This document shows, piece after piece, positions 49,899 through 62,654 of a stretch of DNA of 64,000 nucleotides. Origin of the DNA: Styela clava (taxonomy: Eukaryota > Chordata > Ascidiacea > Stolidobranchia > Styelidae); NCBI RefSeq assembly GCF_964204865.1, contig NC_135262.1:13702001-13766000 (forward strand). Direction: 5' to 3'. Each line of letters starts with the position of its first letter. Position 1 is the first letter of the stretch. The position numbers and the translations under genes are program-made. The notes beneath the pieces are model-generated. The model was not told the DNA's origin. It did no database searches and saw only the letters and a list, made by a program, of their open reading frames with translations.

Positions 49899-52800
49899 AC
49901 CAATGACATTAAACAACATGATAGGCAACTCTGACGTCACTCCATAAGACTACAGGCGAAAGATTGTATTTCATGATACGCTCCAATGCACATATTTCTC
50001 GTCGCCTTTCGCGACCGTTTTCCGTTCGCTTTTGCTGCTCGGCGTCTTTTTTTCGTGTGGTACCTGCCTTTTTGCGCCTGTAACGAAAGAAAATAATCTT
50101 TATATCTAAGAAGTTTTGCTCACTTGGAAAGCTGGAATGGCAGGCAAGCTGTAAAGAGCAATTCTGGACATCATAAACGTTTTTTTTTTATCAGAGAAGA
50201 TTACAAACGCGATAGCGGAAAGATTTGAGTGGAACATTTTGCAGATATTGACAAAGTTCAGAGTTAGTAATTTTAATGTTTGCGCTTAAACATCGAAATT
50301 TCATTCAAAGAGGGTGTCATACAAAACAGCAAAAATGTTTTTACTTCTCTTAACGGTGCTGTGATACAATTCCATAACACAAAGTTTGCCCCTATCGAAC
50401 TTGCTTTTGTAGGTGAATTTATTAGACATATTCAGTTAATGGTATGGTAACATTGCTGGTACATAATGCATCGTAGATAGGTTTGTTTAAATTTAGCTCA
50501 TAGCCCACTAATTAATATTATCGTCTATGCAGGAGATTGCAGGGTTGATTTCAACTTGTAGCCTTACCGATCACCTGACGATGCTCATTTAGTTTGGCTC
50601 GAGCAAGTCTTCTTGAAATGCTTGTGTGGATGGAAACTACCTATATGTTTTGCCTTCCTCCGAATTTAGACAAATTTATTCTGAGGGATTTCGAATATAA
50701 TTCTCATTGATTGTTGGCTGTTTATAATTCCTATTAATTGTGAATTCTGATTATAACAAAGCGTTAAAAAAAAAATTTTACCTCATTTATTGGCATCTTT
50801 TTCTTGTCCATACTCCAAGCAGAGGTAATAAACAAGACAATACATTTATGTCATCTGGAAGCAAAATATGCACACTAATTAATAGTTTGACACATTGAGA
50901 TAATAAATCATGACAGAAAATACAAGTTAAAGATATGTATGACCATCACATGGTAATTAAAATTTAAAAAAAATTAATAGGGGCTGTGGAGTATAAAAAG
51001 TTCAAGACAAAGAAAAGAACAAATATTCATAGCTCATAAATTCTCAATTTTGCCTCCATTGCTTTGTGAAGCCCAATATATTTCGAGTGACTGAATCGGT
51101 TTATCTTTATGATAGCACCGATTTTGTATTTAATATAGCGAGATTTTCTCAATTTTATTGAAGTGATATTATTTCCCAAAGCAATGCTGAATCGTCTAGA
51201 ATAGATCAGTGGTGTCAAACTCATGGGTTTTCGAGAGCCGCATTGCATTTTGGAAATTGTAAAAAGGGCCGCAAACAGTTTTTGATAATGTATACTTTGA
51301 AAGATATTTTTAAGATAGTTTAGTTTGTGACATATATTGTGATGCAACTAAACAGTTGGATTAAGTTTTATTATTTTCTCCAATTTCAAATGCAATTACA
51401 TATTAATATTTGCATTCCATTATTATTGCAACATTTGCAAGTTACTGTATTTATTATAAAAAATCATAAAATTCTATGTACAACCATCAAAATCATTTTT
51501 GAACAAGCTTTGGACAAGGAAAGAATAATACATACACTAAAAATGACTTAATCTAAATATATGAATCTAATATTAACTAAAATACTACAGTATAAACTTA
51601 ATGTTTTTTTTAATTACATTTGTCCTGACGTTTGGCATCTTTTTTTGTGTCACCAGCATACTAAGGCCAGACTGAAATGATTATATAATACCAACTCTAA
51701 CTAACGAGGTCACATGATCATGGGTTAATCTGGATCTTTGCAAATATTTAATTAATTCCAGTAATGCAAAAAAGTTACTTTTATCATTTCATATATAGAT
51801 CAGTAAAAAACATATGACAGATTTTTTCGACAAGACATTTCGCACCACATTGCGTGGAATAGGATTGCTTGAATTATTATTGATATTGATTTTTAGTAAC
51901 TAAGTCGTTGTATAATTATATTAATACACAAACACATGTAAATTTTCTGTTCAAAGTTGGTCTTCGAATTTGTCATATTGACTGCTGAGCTTATTGTGTT
52001 TTTTCATTGTATTGATGGAAATATGACAAATTAAACAATGTGCTTCAGAATTTTGTGAAATGTAGAAATATTGCAACTCCCATTTTCTTCGAAAATGCCA
52101 CCTTCTTCATGTACTTTGCGTTTAATTTAATCACTTAAGTGTTTTATTCAAGTACTCTTTTGCTAGCTTGATGTGTATTCTTAATTAGGTCAAAATGTGG
52201 ACGAAAAAAAATTAATATTCCAAAACTACTTTCAGTAAATTGTTTTCTGTGTGAATAATCAATTTCACTTTAGAGGGTTTGAAAAATCTATTACATTTAG
52301 ATAAAAAAAAACTTCCAAAATACTATTACAATTATTGTTAAGCGTTCGATGGCCGCACTGGAAGTTCTTTGGGGCCGCGAGTTTGACATCCTTGGTCTAG
52401 AATGAAGTTGTCCAAAATATATATAACAGTATTTTATCATGAATGATGATTATACTCCTTCCGGAATTTCTTCTATAGTACTACCAAAAGTTGATGAACC
52501 AAATATAATACAGGTGCAGTGAGTTACCCGCAATCCTCATTTTCCAAAGCTGTTTTAAGTATGTCTTGCGTGTTTTGTGCATTTTTTCAAACAAGACCGC
52601 TTATGCAATCTTACGCTTTGGAATTTTTAGTTATTTTCCTCAAGCCCTGCAGGATGTGGGGGCCATACACAACTCTACCGAAGGGTCAAATGTCTTTGCA
52701 TGCCTCCATAAGTTGTTTTTCTATTGCAAACATTTATGGAGTACTCTAATTATATTTCTTGGAATCACACTGTCACTGATATGTCGCCAGACTTCTGATA

Positions 52801-53715
52801 TCTCCCCTTCTGCTATAATTGTCCTGTGACTAAATAATAGGAAATGGAGATTAGACGAATAGTTGAAAGTTTTGCTTTATGTCGGCTTAATTTCTTGATT
52901 GATATACTTACTATTTTTGCTATTGCCTCTTGTGCTGCAGGGGTCTCACAATGCTCAGACAGGTTTGTCCACAACTTTCACATCTGAAGAAAGAGAGGAG
53001 ATTTATTAATTCCGCGTTAAAAACAAATAAAGCAGTCTATATGATTTAGAATGGAAAAGCTAATAAATCCAATATCTCATGTTTTATGAAAAAATGTTTT
53101 ACTGAATTTGGTATATAACTAATAAGAGGGTTTAGTCAGAAAACTACAAGCATTCGTGGCTCCAAATACTTGAGAGATCAGACTATACAATATAGACCGG
53201 TATGAGTGAAATGTTAGGTGAACTTGTTAACACTTTGATTCAATACGCAAATAAAAGTGAATGCGCAATAGTATGTTACAATGAGCAGCAATCAGCAATG
53301 ACTATATATCCTCACTGATTAAAAAAATCTAAACGGAGGTGCATGAACTATTTGACCATAAGGGGTAAGTAAATATGCAATTTCGGCAAATGGGCAACTA
53401 CGTACCGTACTGAATTAATAACTTCGTAGTATTTGACAAAGGCTGGCTTTCCCACATGTACTTAACAGTGCGATGCCCGGGTGTGATATACAACAATAGT
53501 ATTTACCTTACCCTTTTACCTCAACTTTCCAAAATATCATTAAAATCGACAACAACTGTCAAAGCAGGCACGAACACCATTCGTGCTATGCCTTGAAAGC
53601 AGCACACATCCGCTCGTTTTCGTCTGGTCAAGTATGTGCATTGGAGCGTGCTATCGGATACGATCTTCGGCCAAAAATGCCGGAGTTGCGCATCATGTTG
53701 TTTAATGTCATTGGT
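49899..53715 (-). mobile_element. Right arm of giant palindrome: inverted copy of the same element
   Basis: This 3,817-bp arm is the reverse complement of 46,430-49,895, with small differences and one extra block of about 345 bp. It ends with ATTGGT followed by GAG at 53,716-53,718, matching the GAG at the other outer edge and the GAG between the arms. Landmarks appear in both arms in opposite orientation, for example GCCCTGCAGGATGTGGGGGC in one and its complement in the other. Confidence 0.8.
51207..52394. mobile_element. hAT element nested in right palindrome arm
   Basis: This is the inverted twin of the left-arm hAT element, 1,188 bp long. It begins CAGTGGTGTCAAACTCATGG at 51,207 and ends with the complement of CAAGGATGTCAAACTCGCGG. 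It retains the segment at about 51,680-52,022 that is missing from the left arm. Short GAAAT repeats bound that segment, pointing to a deletion in the left copy. Confidence 0.8.
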
Positions 53716-53903
53716 GAGACTTAGTTTTGGCGTTTATATGAGGATTCGAAAGGTGCGTGCTCTGCATTCGCTCGCATGCATTGTCCTACCTTCAGCGCTA
53801 CCAAATCGCACACTTGTCATGAAAACCAGACTGACTAGAATCCGATTCAGCAAAGGTATTTCCATGGTAAATATGTGAAATGCGTGTAAACATGTAATTG
53901 CAC

Positions 53904-53940
53904 TATTGGGTCATCCGAAGAAAGATTCGATGACCCAATA
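53904..53940. other. Perfect-stem DNA hairpin
   Basis: TATTGGGTCAT and ATGACCCAATA pair over 11 bp. After one bulged C, CGAA pairs with TTCG, leaving a 6-nt loop. It stands alone in non-coding sequence. Confidence 0.7.
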
Positions 53941-54639
53941 AATATTGACTATTCTAACAGATAGGCTATCTATTGTGTGCGCATCCAAATCATAAATATA
54001 AGTCACACAATTGATAAGATAAAAATCATAAAACTCCACTTACCCAGTCAGCTTACATGTGTAATGATCTAATCTAACAGAGTGGAGCTAGATCAATGCC
54101 GCAAGACACCCAAACACACTCTTTGGCTACTGAAATAAAAGTAATTTTCATATTTATTCCGGGAGAGAGGAATTTAATACCAACGACTTGCTTAGACAGA
54201 GATGTGACATGCCATGCAGCATATTGTTGGATAAACATAACTAAGGTTACAAAATAACTATAACAGAGCAGAAAAGCCTGAAAAGATGATTTAAAAGCCC
54301 TGCTTTTGCATCTACATTTGCTAAAAAAGCCTTCATAACATTGAAAAATACACACCCTGAACTACTCATTTTTAGTATAAATATTCAAAAACAAAATTTT
54401 TATTTTGCTTTGCAGGCTTGCAGCACAAACTCGACAAAATATTCATACACAGGGTTGGTTTTATGCTTTCCTTTTCTTTAAATCTTAATACTTCTAACAG
54501 AAAACTGCTGTTACAGCCTGTAACCAATTTGAATCACGAGATCCAGAGTTTCGAGAATAAAGAGCCACAGATCTACGGTGTTTAAATGACTGTCGATAAA
54601 TTTGTTTGTAACTTTGCAATTCATTGTATTTCTGAGGGG

Positions 54640-54700
54640 TAATGATAATGTATGAGGTACTGTAAGGGGTCGACAGTATAAAAAAGTTCGAGAAGCGCTG
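54640..54700 (-). mobile_element. hAT terminus fragment
   Basis: On the minus strand from 54,700 the sequence reads CAGCGCTTCTCGAACTTTTT, a typical hAT end. No partner end was found nearby. Confidence 0.4.
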
Positions 54701-55500
54701 TTATAGAAGACTAATATTTCAAGGAATCCTTGACAACCTGGAGAAACGTTATTTTTATACAGTTTCACGAACTTATACGATATTTTTAAAAATGCTTCTC
54801 ACTACTGTCACTCCAAGAGATTGTTCATTTTTGGGCATTGCCTTTGAATACTTGAAGCTTACCTTTTATTAAGAACTTTTATATATAGTTTTTTTTTTAA
54901 TTATTTGCACCGAACTATATATGAACACGAATGTCATATTATTAAACGATGCGGATACTGCTGTCTTAATTAGCAATAGGTAACTTACTTACAAAGAAGC
55001 TCAGTATGCTAGGATCAGCAATCACCAAAAAATTTTTTTATGATTTTCAAAATCAAGGATTTAGACAAGGATAGCTTTTTTGTGACGATAGATCTATCAC
55101 ATGGTTACCATTATTAAGTTGTATTTTTTTCCCAACCAAATAAACATCTTGAATACTAAACTGCCTTAGCATATATATGTACAATTTCTGGATGACCTGA
55201 ATTATATTTCTAATTTTCTACAGCTAGAGATATTTTAGACTTTAGGGAAGTAGAATATAAAAGTTCTACTTACATCAAAGTGTAGATGCAAACTAAGAAT
55301 GATATACGCTCCAAATAAATTGCCCACAATATTTTCATCATGAAATGAATGTCTGTATAAAAAATAAAACGACAAGTGTTAAATATGAGAACCAGTGAAG
55401 TGAATATTGATAAAAAAGCTACCGCATTGAAAAAATAGAATCCGCAAATAAATTGATTTTAAGATTATGGAGATGAGTAATCGTCAACTACTTTTAAACG

Positions 55501-55547
55501 CAGAGGTTTTCAATCGGGGTTTGCAGTGATCTAGGGTTCCACAAGTG
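55501..55547 (+). mobile_element. hAT terminus fragment
   Basis: CAGAGGTTTTCAATCGGGGT followed by GATCTAGGGTTCCAC resembles hAT ends of the CAGNGGTTCTCAA class. The other end was not located. Confidence 0.4.
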
Positions 55548-56101
55548 CCCATTAAAAACCGAGAGTTTATTTTATTGTATGTATTATAACTAATGGGTCT
55601 GTCACCAATATTGAACTTGCTGCATTAAAGATCATATTGTTTTGTCAGTATTAGGTTTCAAGTCATAAGACACCCATTAATATATATATATCATAATATA
55701 CAACATATTATTGATTGCATTTTGCAAACTTGTTCTAGCTCAACTTGGCGATTGCACTATAAAAACTCTACTTTGCGAATCAGAGTTTTGGTTCAGCATA
55801 TTCTCATTTCAAATTCCAGACTTTTCAGGTTGTTGAAAATTGAAGTGGGAAATTTCTACAGAAAAAAGTTGACTAAACAATCTTTAGTAGGCTCGTATTA
55901 ACTTAAATTTTTATTGCCCGGATTCTATATGCAGTGCACAACCTAATATCATATATCCTAAATATGAGTGCAATAACAAAATAATATAAATAAATAATAA
56001 TAACATAATCTCATTCTACGTAATACCAAGTTCACTTGTTATCTCATAGTCTAATTATGGATCCCAGTCTTTCTATTCTTGCAAATTTGAGATGTACTAT
56101 C

Positions 56102-56155
56102 GCTGTTGGGTCACCCAAACCTATTTTTGTTTGATGTTAGCCCAAGGGTCTAAGC
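56102..56155. repeat. Isolated minisatellite monomer left of a hAT insertion
   Basis: GCTGTTGGGTCACCCAAACC followed by TATTTTTGTTTGAT and AGCCCAAGGGTCTAAGC is one diverged monomer of the large minisatellite that resumes at 56,950. It stops exactly where the hAT end begins. Confidence 0.85.
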
Positions 56156-56949
56156 CAGTGGTTCTCAAACTTTTTGAGCGCGCCACCGTTTGAAAATTTT
56201 TACAAACTTCGCGCTCTCCTCCCTTTTGCATTGAAAAAATGCTTTTGTGATGAGCATGTTGCTTTATATTAAGATGGCGCTGTAAGAGTGTTGGTCTCAT
56301 AGCGTTATTGCTCTGATTGTTTGGGCATAAAACTTATAGAGTACGACTTCGCCATTCACAGTCGTATGTATATTTTATCGACACAATCGCAGATTTAGTT
56401 TATCACAAATAATAACGAAACCATTTTAAATATGTATATCGATCATGAATTGACAGAAAAACCATTAAATAATAATATCTGTTGAAAAAGTCGGCTCTTT
56501 TAACAAGTTGCGTAATCTCGACAACTGACTCAAGAGCGCGTGAAGAATATGTATTTTTGATTTACCAATATACTTTATATTATTTTCTTTGTACTAAATT
56601 AAATATTCTTTCCGTGACTTTATACCAGATCTTTTTAACGACCATAACGAATTCGCATGAGCGCAATACATATCAAAACTTAATATAATTGGGCGGTTGA
56701 TCTCGCATTATTATGTCCGCGGATTGGAGTGGTATTTTAGATCGGTAATGAGTTTATTTTGTCATGAGTCGCCGCAAAGGTGAGTTACCTTGAACACAAA
56801 TGTAGTAAAATAGAGATTAATAGATTGAAAATTTGGGGGCAGAAAAATTTATTATTAGAAAAAGCCGGCATTTTGAACAAACGCGATCGTTTCAGAAGAA
56901 GTTGCATGAAAATTTTCGATGCCATCTTGTGTCCTCTCGCGCCCCCCTG
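56156..56949. mobile_element. hAT element interrupting the minisatellite
   Basis: The left end CAGTGGTTCTCAAACTTTTT followed by GAGCGCGCC is a canonical hAT terminus. The right end reads, on the minus strand, CAGGGGGGCGCGAGAGG, as if the middle of the terminal repeat had been lost. Minisatellite sequence lies on both sides. The flanking octamers do not match, so the duplication has decayed or the right limit is imprecise. No transposase frame. Confidence 0.65.
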
Positions 56950-59900
56950 ATAGCATCTATTTCTGTTGGATCTAGACCAAACTTATTTTTGTTTGATCCT
57001 AGCCCAAGGGTCTAAGCCAAAACTTATTGCTGTTAGGTCTAGCCCAGACTTATTTTTGTTTGATCCTAGCCCAAGGGTCTAAGCCAAAACTTATTGCTGT
57101 TGGGTCTAGCCCAAACTTATTTTTGTTTGATCCTAGCCCAAGGGTCTAAGCCAAAACTTATTTCTGTTGGGTCTAGCCAAGACCTATTTTTGTTTGATCC
57201 TAGCCCAAGGGTCTAAGCCAAACTTATTTCTGTTGGGTCTAGCCCAAACTTATTTTATTTGATCCTCGCCCAAGGGTCTAAGCCAAAACTTATTGCTGTT
57301 GGGTCTAGCCCAAACTTATTTTTGTTTGATCCTAGCCCAAGGGTCGAAGCCAAAACTTATTGCTGTTGGATCTAGCCCAAACTTATTTTGTTTGATCCTA
57401 GCCCAAGGGTCTAAGCCAAAACTTATTGCTGTTGGGTCTAGCCCAAACTTATTTTTGTTTGATCCTAGCCCAAGGGTCTAAGCCAAAACTTATTTTTGTT
57501 GGATCTAGCCCAAACTTATTTTTGTTTGATCCTAGCCCAAGGGTCTAAGCCAAAACTTATTGCTGTTGGATCTAGCCCAAACTTATTTTTGTTTGATCCT
57601 AGCCCAAGGGTCTAAGCCAAAACTTATTGCTGTTGGATCTAGCCCAAACTTATTTTTTTGATCCTAGCCCAAGGGTCTAAGCCAAAACTTATTGCTGTTG
57701 GGTCTAGCCCAAACTTATTTTTGTTTGATCCTAGCCCAAGGGTCTAAGCCAAAACTTATTTCTGTTGGGTCTAGCCCAAACTTTTTTGTTTGATCCTAGC
57801 CCAAGGGTCTAAGCAAAACTTATTGCTGTTGGGTCTAGCCCAAACTTTTTTGTTTGATCCTAGCCCAAGGGTCTAAGCCAAAACCTATTTTTGTTGGGTC
57901 TAGCCCAAACTTATTTTTGTTTGATCCTAGCCCAAGGGTCTAAGCCAAAACTTATTTCTGTTGGGTCTAGCCCAAACTTATTTTTGTTTGATCCTAGCCC
58001 AAGGGTCTAAGCCAAAACTTATTTCTGTTGGGTCTAGCCCAAACTTATTTTTGTTTGATCCAAAACCTATTTTTGTTGGGTCTAGCCCAAACTTATTTTT
58101 GTTTGATCCTAGCCCAAGGGTCTAAGCCAAAACTTATTTCTGTTGGGTCTAGCCCAAACTTATTTTTGTTTGATCCTAGCCCAAGGGTCTAAGCCAAAAT
58201 TCATTTATTTCGGGTCCAGCCCAAACTTATTTTTGTTTGATCCTAGCCCAAGGGTCTAAGCCAAAACATATTTCTGTTGGGTCTAGCCCAAACTTATTTT
58301 TGTTTGATCCTAGCCCAAGGGTCTAAGCCAAAACTTATTGCTGTTGGATCTAGCCCAAACTTATTTTTGTTTGATCCTAGCCCAAGGGTCTAAGCCAAAA
58401 CTTATTGCTGTTGGATCTAGCCCAAACTTATTGCTGTTGGGTCTAGCCCAAACTTAGTTTTGTTTGATCCTAGCCCAAGGGTCTAAGCCAAAACTTATTT
58501 CTGTTGGGTCTAGCCCAAACTTTTTTGTTTGATCCTAGCCCAAGGGTCTAAGCCAAAACCTATTTTTGTTGGGTCTAGCCCAAACTTATTTTTGTTTGAT
58601 CCTAGCCCAAGGGTCTAAGCCAAAACTTATTTCTGTTGGGTCTAGCCCAAACTTATTTTTGTTTGATCCTAGCCCAAGGGTCTAAGCCAAAACTTATTTC
58701 TGTTGGGTCTAGCCCAAACTTATTTTTGTTTGATCCTAGCCCAAGGGTCTAAGCCAAAATTTATTTATTTCGGGTCTAGCCCAAACTTATTTTTGTTTGA
58801 TCCTAGCCCAAGGGTCTAAGCCAAAACTTATTTCTGTTGGGTCTAGCCCAAACTTATTTTTGTTTGATCCTAGCCCAAGGGTCTAAGCCAAAACTTATTG
58901 CTGTTGGATCTAGCCCAAACTTATTTTGTTTGATCCTAGCCCAAGGGTCTAAGCCAAAACTTATTGCTGTTGGGTCTAGCCCAAACTTATTTTTGTTTGA
59001 TCCTAGCCCAAGGGTCTAAGCCAAAACTTATTGCTGTTGGATCTAGCCCAAACTTATTTTTGTTTGATCCTAGCCCAAGGGTCTAAGCCAAAACTTATTG
59101 CTGTTGAATCTAGCCCAAACTTATTTTTGTTTGATCCTAGCCCAAGGGTCTAAGCCAAAACTTATTGCTGTTGGATCTAGCCCAAACTTATTTTTGTTTG
59201 ATCCTAGCCCAAGGGTCTAAGCCAAAACTTATTTCTGTTGGGTCTAGCCCAAACTTATTTTTGTTTGATCCTAGCCCAAGGGTCTAAGCCAAAACTTATT
59301 GCTGTTGGGTCTAGCCCAAACTTAGTTTTGTTTGATCCTAGCCCAAGGGTCTAAGCCAAAACTTATTTCTGTTGGGTCTAGCCCAAACTTTTTTGTTTGA
59401 TCCTAGCCCAAGGGTCTAAGCCAAAACTTATTGCTGTTGGGTCTAGCCCAAACTTTTTTGTTTGATCCTAGCCCAAGGGTCTAAGCCAAAACCTATTTTT
59501 GTTGGGTCTAGCCCAAACTTATTTTTGTTTGATCCTAGCCCAAGGGTCTAAGCCAAAACTTATTTCTGTTGGGTCTAGCCCAAACTTATTTTTGTTTGAT
59601 CCTAGCCCAAGGGTCTAAGCCAAAACTTATTTCTGTTGGGTCTAGCCCAAACTTATTTTTGTTTGATCCTAGCCCAAGGGTCTAAGCCAAAATTTATTTA
59701 TTTCGGGTCTAGCCCAAACTTATTTTTGTTTGATCCTAGCCCAAGGGTCTAAGCCAAAACTTATTTCTGTTGGGTCTAGCCCAAACTTATTTTTGTTTGA
59801 TCCTAGCCCAAGGGTCTAAGCCAAAACTTATTGCTGTTGGGTCTAGCCCAAACTTTTTTGTTTGATCCTAGCCCAAGGGTCTAAGCCAAAACCTATTTTT

Positions 59901-60705
59901 GTTGGGTCTAGCCCAAACTTATTTTTGTTTGATCCTAGCCCAAGGGTCTAAGCCAAAACTTATTTCTGTTGGGTCTAGCCCAAACTTATTTTTGTTTGAT
60001 CCTAGCCCAAGGGTCTAAGCCAAAACTTATTTCTGTTGGGTCTAGCCCAAACTTATTTTTGTTTGATCCTAGCCCAAGGGTCTAAGCCAAAATTTATTTA
60101 TTTCGGGTCTAGCCCAAACTTATTTTTGTTTGATCCTAGCCCAAGGGTCTAAGCCAAAACTTATTTCTGTTGGGTCTAGCCCAAACTTATTTTTGTTTGA
60201 TCCTAGCCCAAGGGTCTAAGCCAAAACTTATTGCTGTTGGATCTAGCCCAAACTTATTTTGTTTGATCCTAGCCCAAGGGTCTAAGCCAAAACTTATTGC
60301 TGTTGGGTCTAGCCCAAACTTATTTTTGTTTGATCCTAGCCCAAGGGTCTAAGCCAAAACTTATTGCTGTTGGATCTAGCCCAAACTTATTTTTGTTTGA
60401 TCCTAGCCCAAGGGTCTAAGCCAAAACTTATTGCTGTTGAATCTAGCCCAAACTTATTTTTGTTTGATCCTAGCCCAAGGGTCTAAGCCAAAACTTATTG
60501 CTGTTGGATCTAGCCCAAACTTATTTTTGTTTGATCCTAGCCCAAGGGTCTAAGCCAAAACTTATTTCTGTTGGGTCTAGCCCAAACTTATTTTTGTTTG
60601 ATCCTAGCCCAAGGGTCTAAGCCAAAACTTATTGCTGTTGGGTCTAGCCCAAACTTACTTTTGTTTGATCCTAGCCCAAGGGTCGAAGCCAAAACTTATT
60701 TCTGT
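56950..60705. repeat. ~67-bp minisatellite, about 56 copies
   Basis: A ~67-bp monomer repeats over 3.76 kb. It joins three related blocks: GTTGGGTCTAGCCCAAACTT, GTTTGATCCTAGCCCAAG and GGTCTAAGCCAAAACTTATT. The blocks share TCTAGCCCAA-like cores, so the monomer itself grew from a shorter repeat. Variants include TTGCTG versus TTTCTG, shortened T-runs (ACTTTTTTG), and a rarer form with TTATTTATTTCGGG at about 58,200, 58,760, 59,693 and 60,093. Because 67 is not a multiple of three and monomers vary in length, the open frames that cross it are not conserved coding sequence. Confidence 0.96.
58760..60673. repeat. Higher-order duplication inside the minisatellite
   Basis: Block 58,760 to about 59,340 recurs at 60,093 to about 60,673, a shift of 1,333 bp or about 20 monomers, keeping the same order of monomer variants. 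The intervening block has its own repeated variant order (offset of about 400 bp between 59,693 and 60,093). Confidence 0.8.
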
Positions 60706-62650
60706 ATATAGTTAATATTTCATACAGGTCAACTATAATCTAAGAAATGTGGAATGAGATTATGATACTTTCTCGTTCAAGTATCGTTGTGGCTACTGCA
60801 ATATAGATTATTAGACGAGGAGAAAGGAAAGGCAGCTTAATATACAATAAACTAGTACTTGAAAATAATATGTAGGATATTCGTCACGACACAAAAGCAA
60901 CTATAAAATGGGACATATTTCTCTACAAAACTAGAAATAGGTATAATTTGAGATAAATGGATGTGTTTTTAAAGCAGTTTTTTAATAATTAAGAACTTTT
61001 CTAAAAAAAAAATATATACTTCATCTCATTTGAACCGAGATATAAGCAGGTAAGGAAGTGCATTTCCCATTGGAAATGCACAAATTTGAACGGATATAAA
61101 AAAGAGAAACAAAAACACCTCAACCTCATAAGCAGTGAAATAAAAAAATTATAAAAAATGTCACATAGACAGAGGTGACGGAGTCGAGCAAATATACCCA
61201 AATTAATTCATTGGTCAAACCGCAGCTTCCGCAAACCCCTGCACATAATACAATACAATTGCAATAAATGAAACAATAAAAAGAACCAAATTTAGTCCCG
61301 GCACAATACCCGATTTTTCACAGGAAGTATACCCAAAAATTTACTCTGAAATAAAAAAAATGCCTACCGGTAACTACAAATCTATAACAGTATAAATCCC
61401 AGCTAAGACATATAACACGTAAATGACAAAAATCCCATCGGAGTTATAATCAATTGTACAAATATAAAAAATCATATATAAAATCAAAAAACAGTTACAC
61501 GATAAGCTTATAAATAAAACAATATGAAATCACAATGGAAATAAATCAAGTGGCAGGACTACGCTACACCTGCCATAGCAACGAATGATTCCGTGGTCAT
61601 ATTTAACAGGTTATTCTGGTCCTCTTAGTACGAACCCCAGGGTTAAAATATGAATATCATTACATCCATAATGTCATTACTATCAACAATATTGTCATTC
61701 TCAAAGCCAAAATCAAGCAAATTAATACCATCTAAGATGATCAACATAAGTAATCCTATATTTTCCACTCCAGAGATGGCCAATACCGAATGGCGAATAG
61801 TTCACATTTTCAATACATTTGGAATTATTATTTTCGAATATGAAATATCGGATACATTCGAAAATAAATTCAAATAAAAGAAAGCATATTTTAGTGTATA
61901 GAGAAGTTTGCATACAATAAACAATGGAATAACTGTTATCTACAACCTGGCTATTCACCAGACATTTTATGTCCGCACATCGCCGTGATATTTTAGAGTA
62001 GTTTTGTTTTTCACATTGTAGTAGGTACGAAAATACAAATTAAAAATTAATTATAATCAGGCAGTTTAAAACTTTTCATGGTGATTGCCGTGGCATTCAT
62101 TTTTCGTTATTTTACGCAACCATGAGATAAGTTGAACAAAATCAAAATAATACAGCGAGGCATTTTAGATGCTGGTATCTAAACATTTTGCGCAACAGAA
62201 AATCATCCTAGTGAAAAGTCTATACTATTATCTATCATTATCAAAATTATTTGCAGAAAAGAGAGAAAAAGTATGAATTATATTTCCCAATAATTCCGAC
62301 TTGCGACAATTTATTGGGTATCGTAACACTTGTGGCATTACATACCGTAAGTTTAAATTTTTCGACGTCATCGAAATGAATGTGTAAATTAGAAGCCTTG
62401 CAGGGGAATAGCGGCTATGTCAATCACTCGATCGTGCAACAATATGAGGCGCACGTTCACACCGAAGATAACAAACAATCAAAGTTCATCGTCAGTACAA
62501 TACAAAGCGCAGAAAACTGTTCGAAGATTTCACTTAGGAGGCAAAACTCACTGACAGCTGAATGCGGCTATTATTCAGAAAGGTACTTGAATCGTTTTGG
62601 ACAACCCTGTTTACCAGTATTATTAACATTCTTGATATAATAAACAAAAT
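60706..62650. other. Intergenic, no gene recognised
   Basis: AT-rich sequence with short frames only. A plus-strand stretch at about 62,401-62,500 (GNSGYVNHSIVQQYEAHVHT) follows a CAG and precedes a GT, so it could be an orphan exon. I cannot connect it to anything. Confidence 0.4.
61771..61872. repeat. Left half of an inverted repeat pair
   Basis: CAGAGATGGCCAATACCG begins a segment whose core TTATTATTTTCGAATATGAA recurs inverted near 63,693-63,755, about 1.9 kb away. The CAGAGATGG start resembles a hAT end. The match is clear but imperfect over roughly 70 bp. Confidence 0.45.
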
Positions 62651-62654
62651 GTGA

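Larger units (their letters stand above)
53719..56101. other. Intergenic, no gene recognised
   Basis: Open frames here are short and carry no domain. Just right of the palindrome a plus-strand frame (about 53,730-53,870, from MRIRKVRALHSLACIV) ends near a GTAAAT and might be an orphan exon, but there is nothing to anchor it. Confidence 0.4.

Noticed and set aside
57293-60352. Repeated open frames (GLAQTYFCLILAQGS...) in the minisatellite
   Set aside because: They arise from the repeat monomer; period and indels do not preserve a reading frame across the array.
56950-60705. CRISPR array
   Set aside because: Direct repeats are contiguous with no unique spacers, and the genome is eukaryotic.
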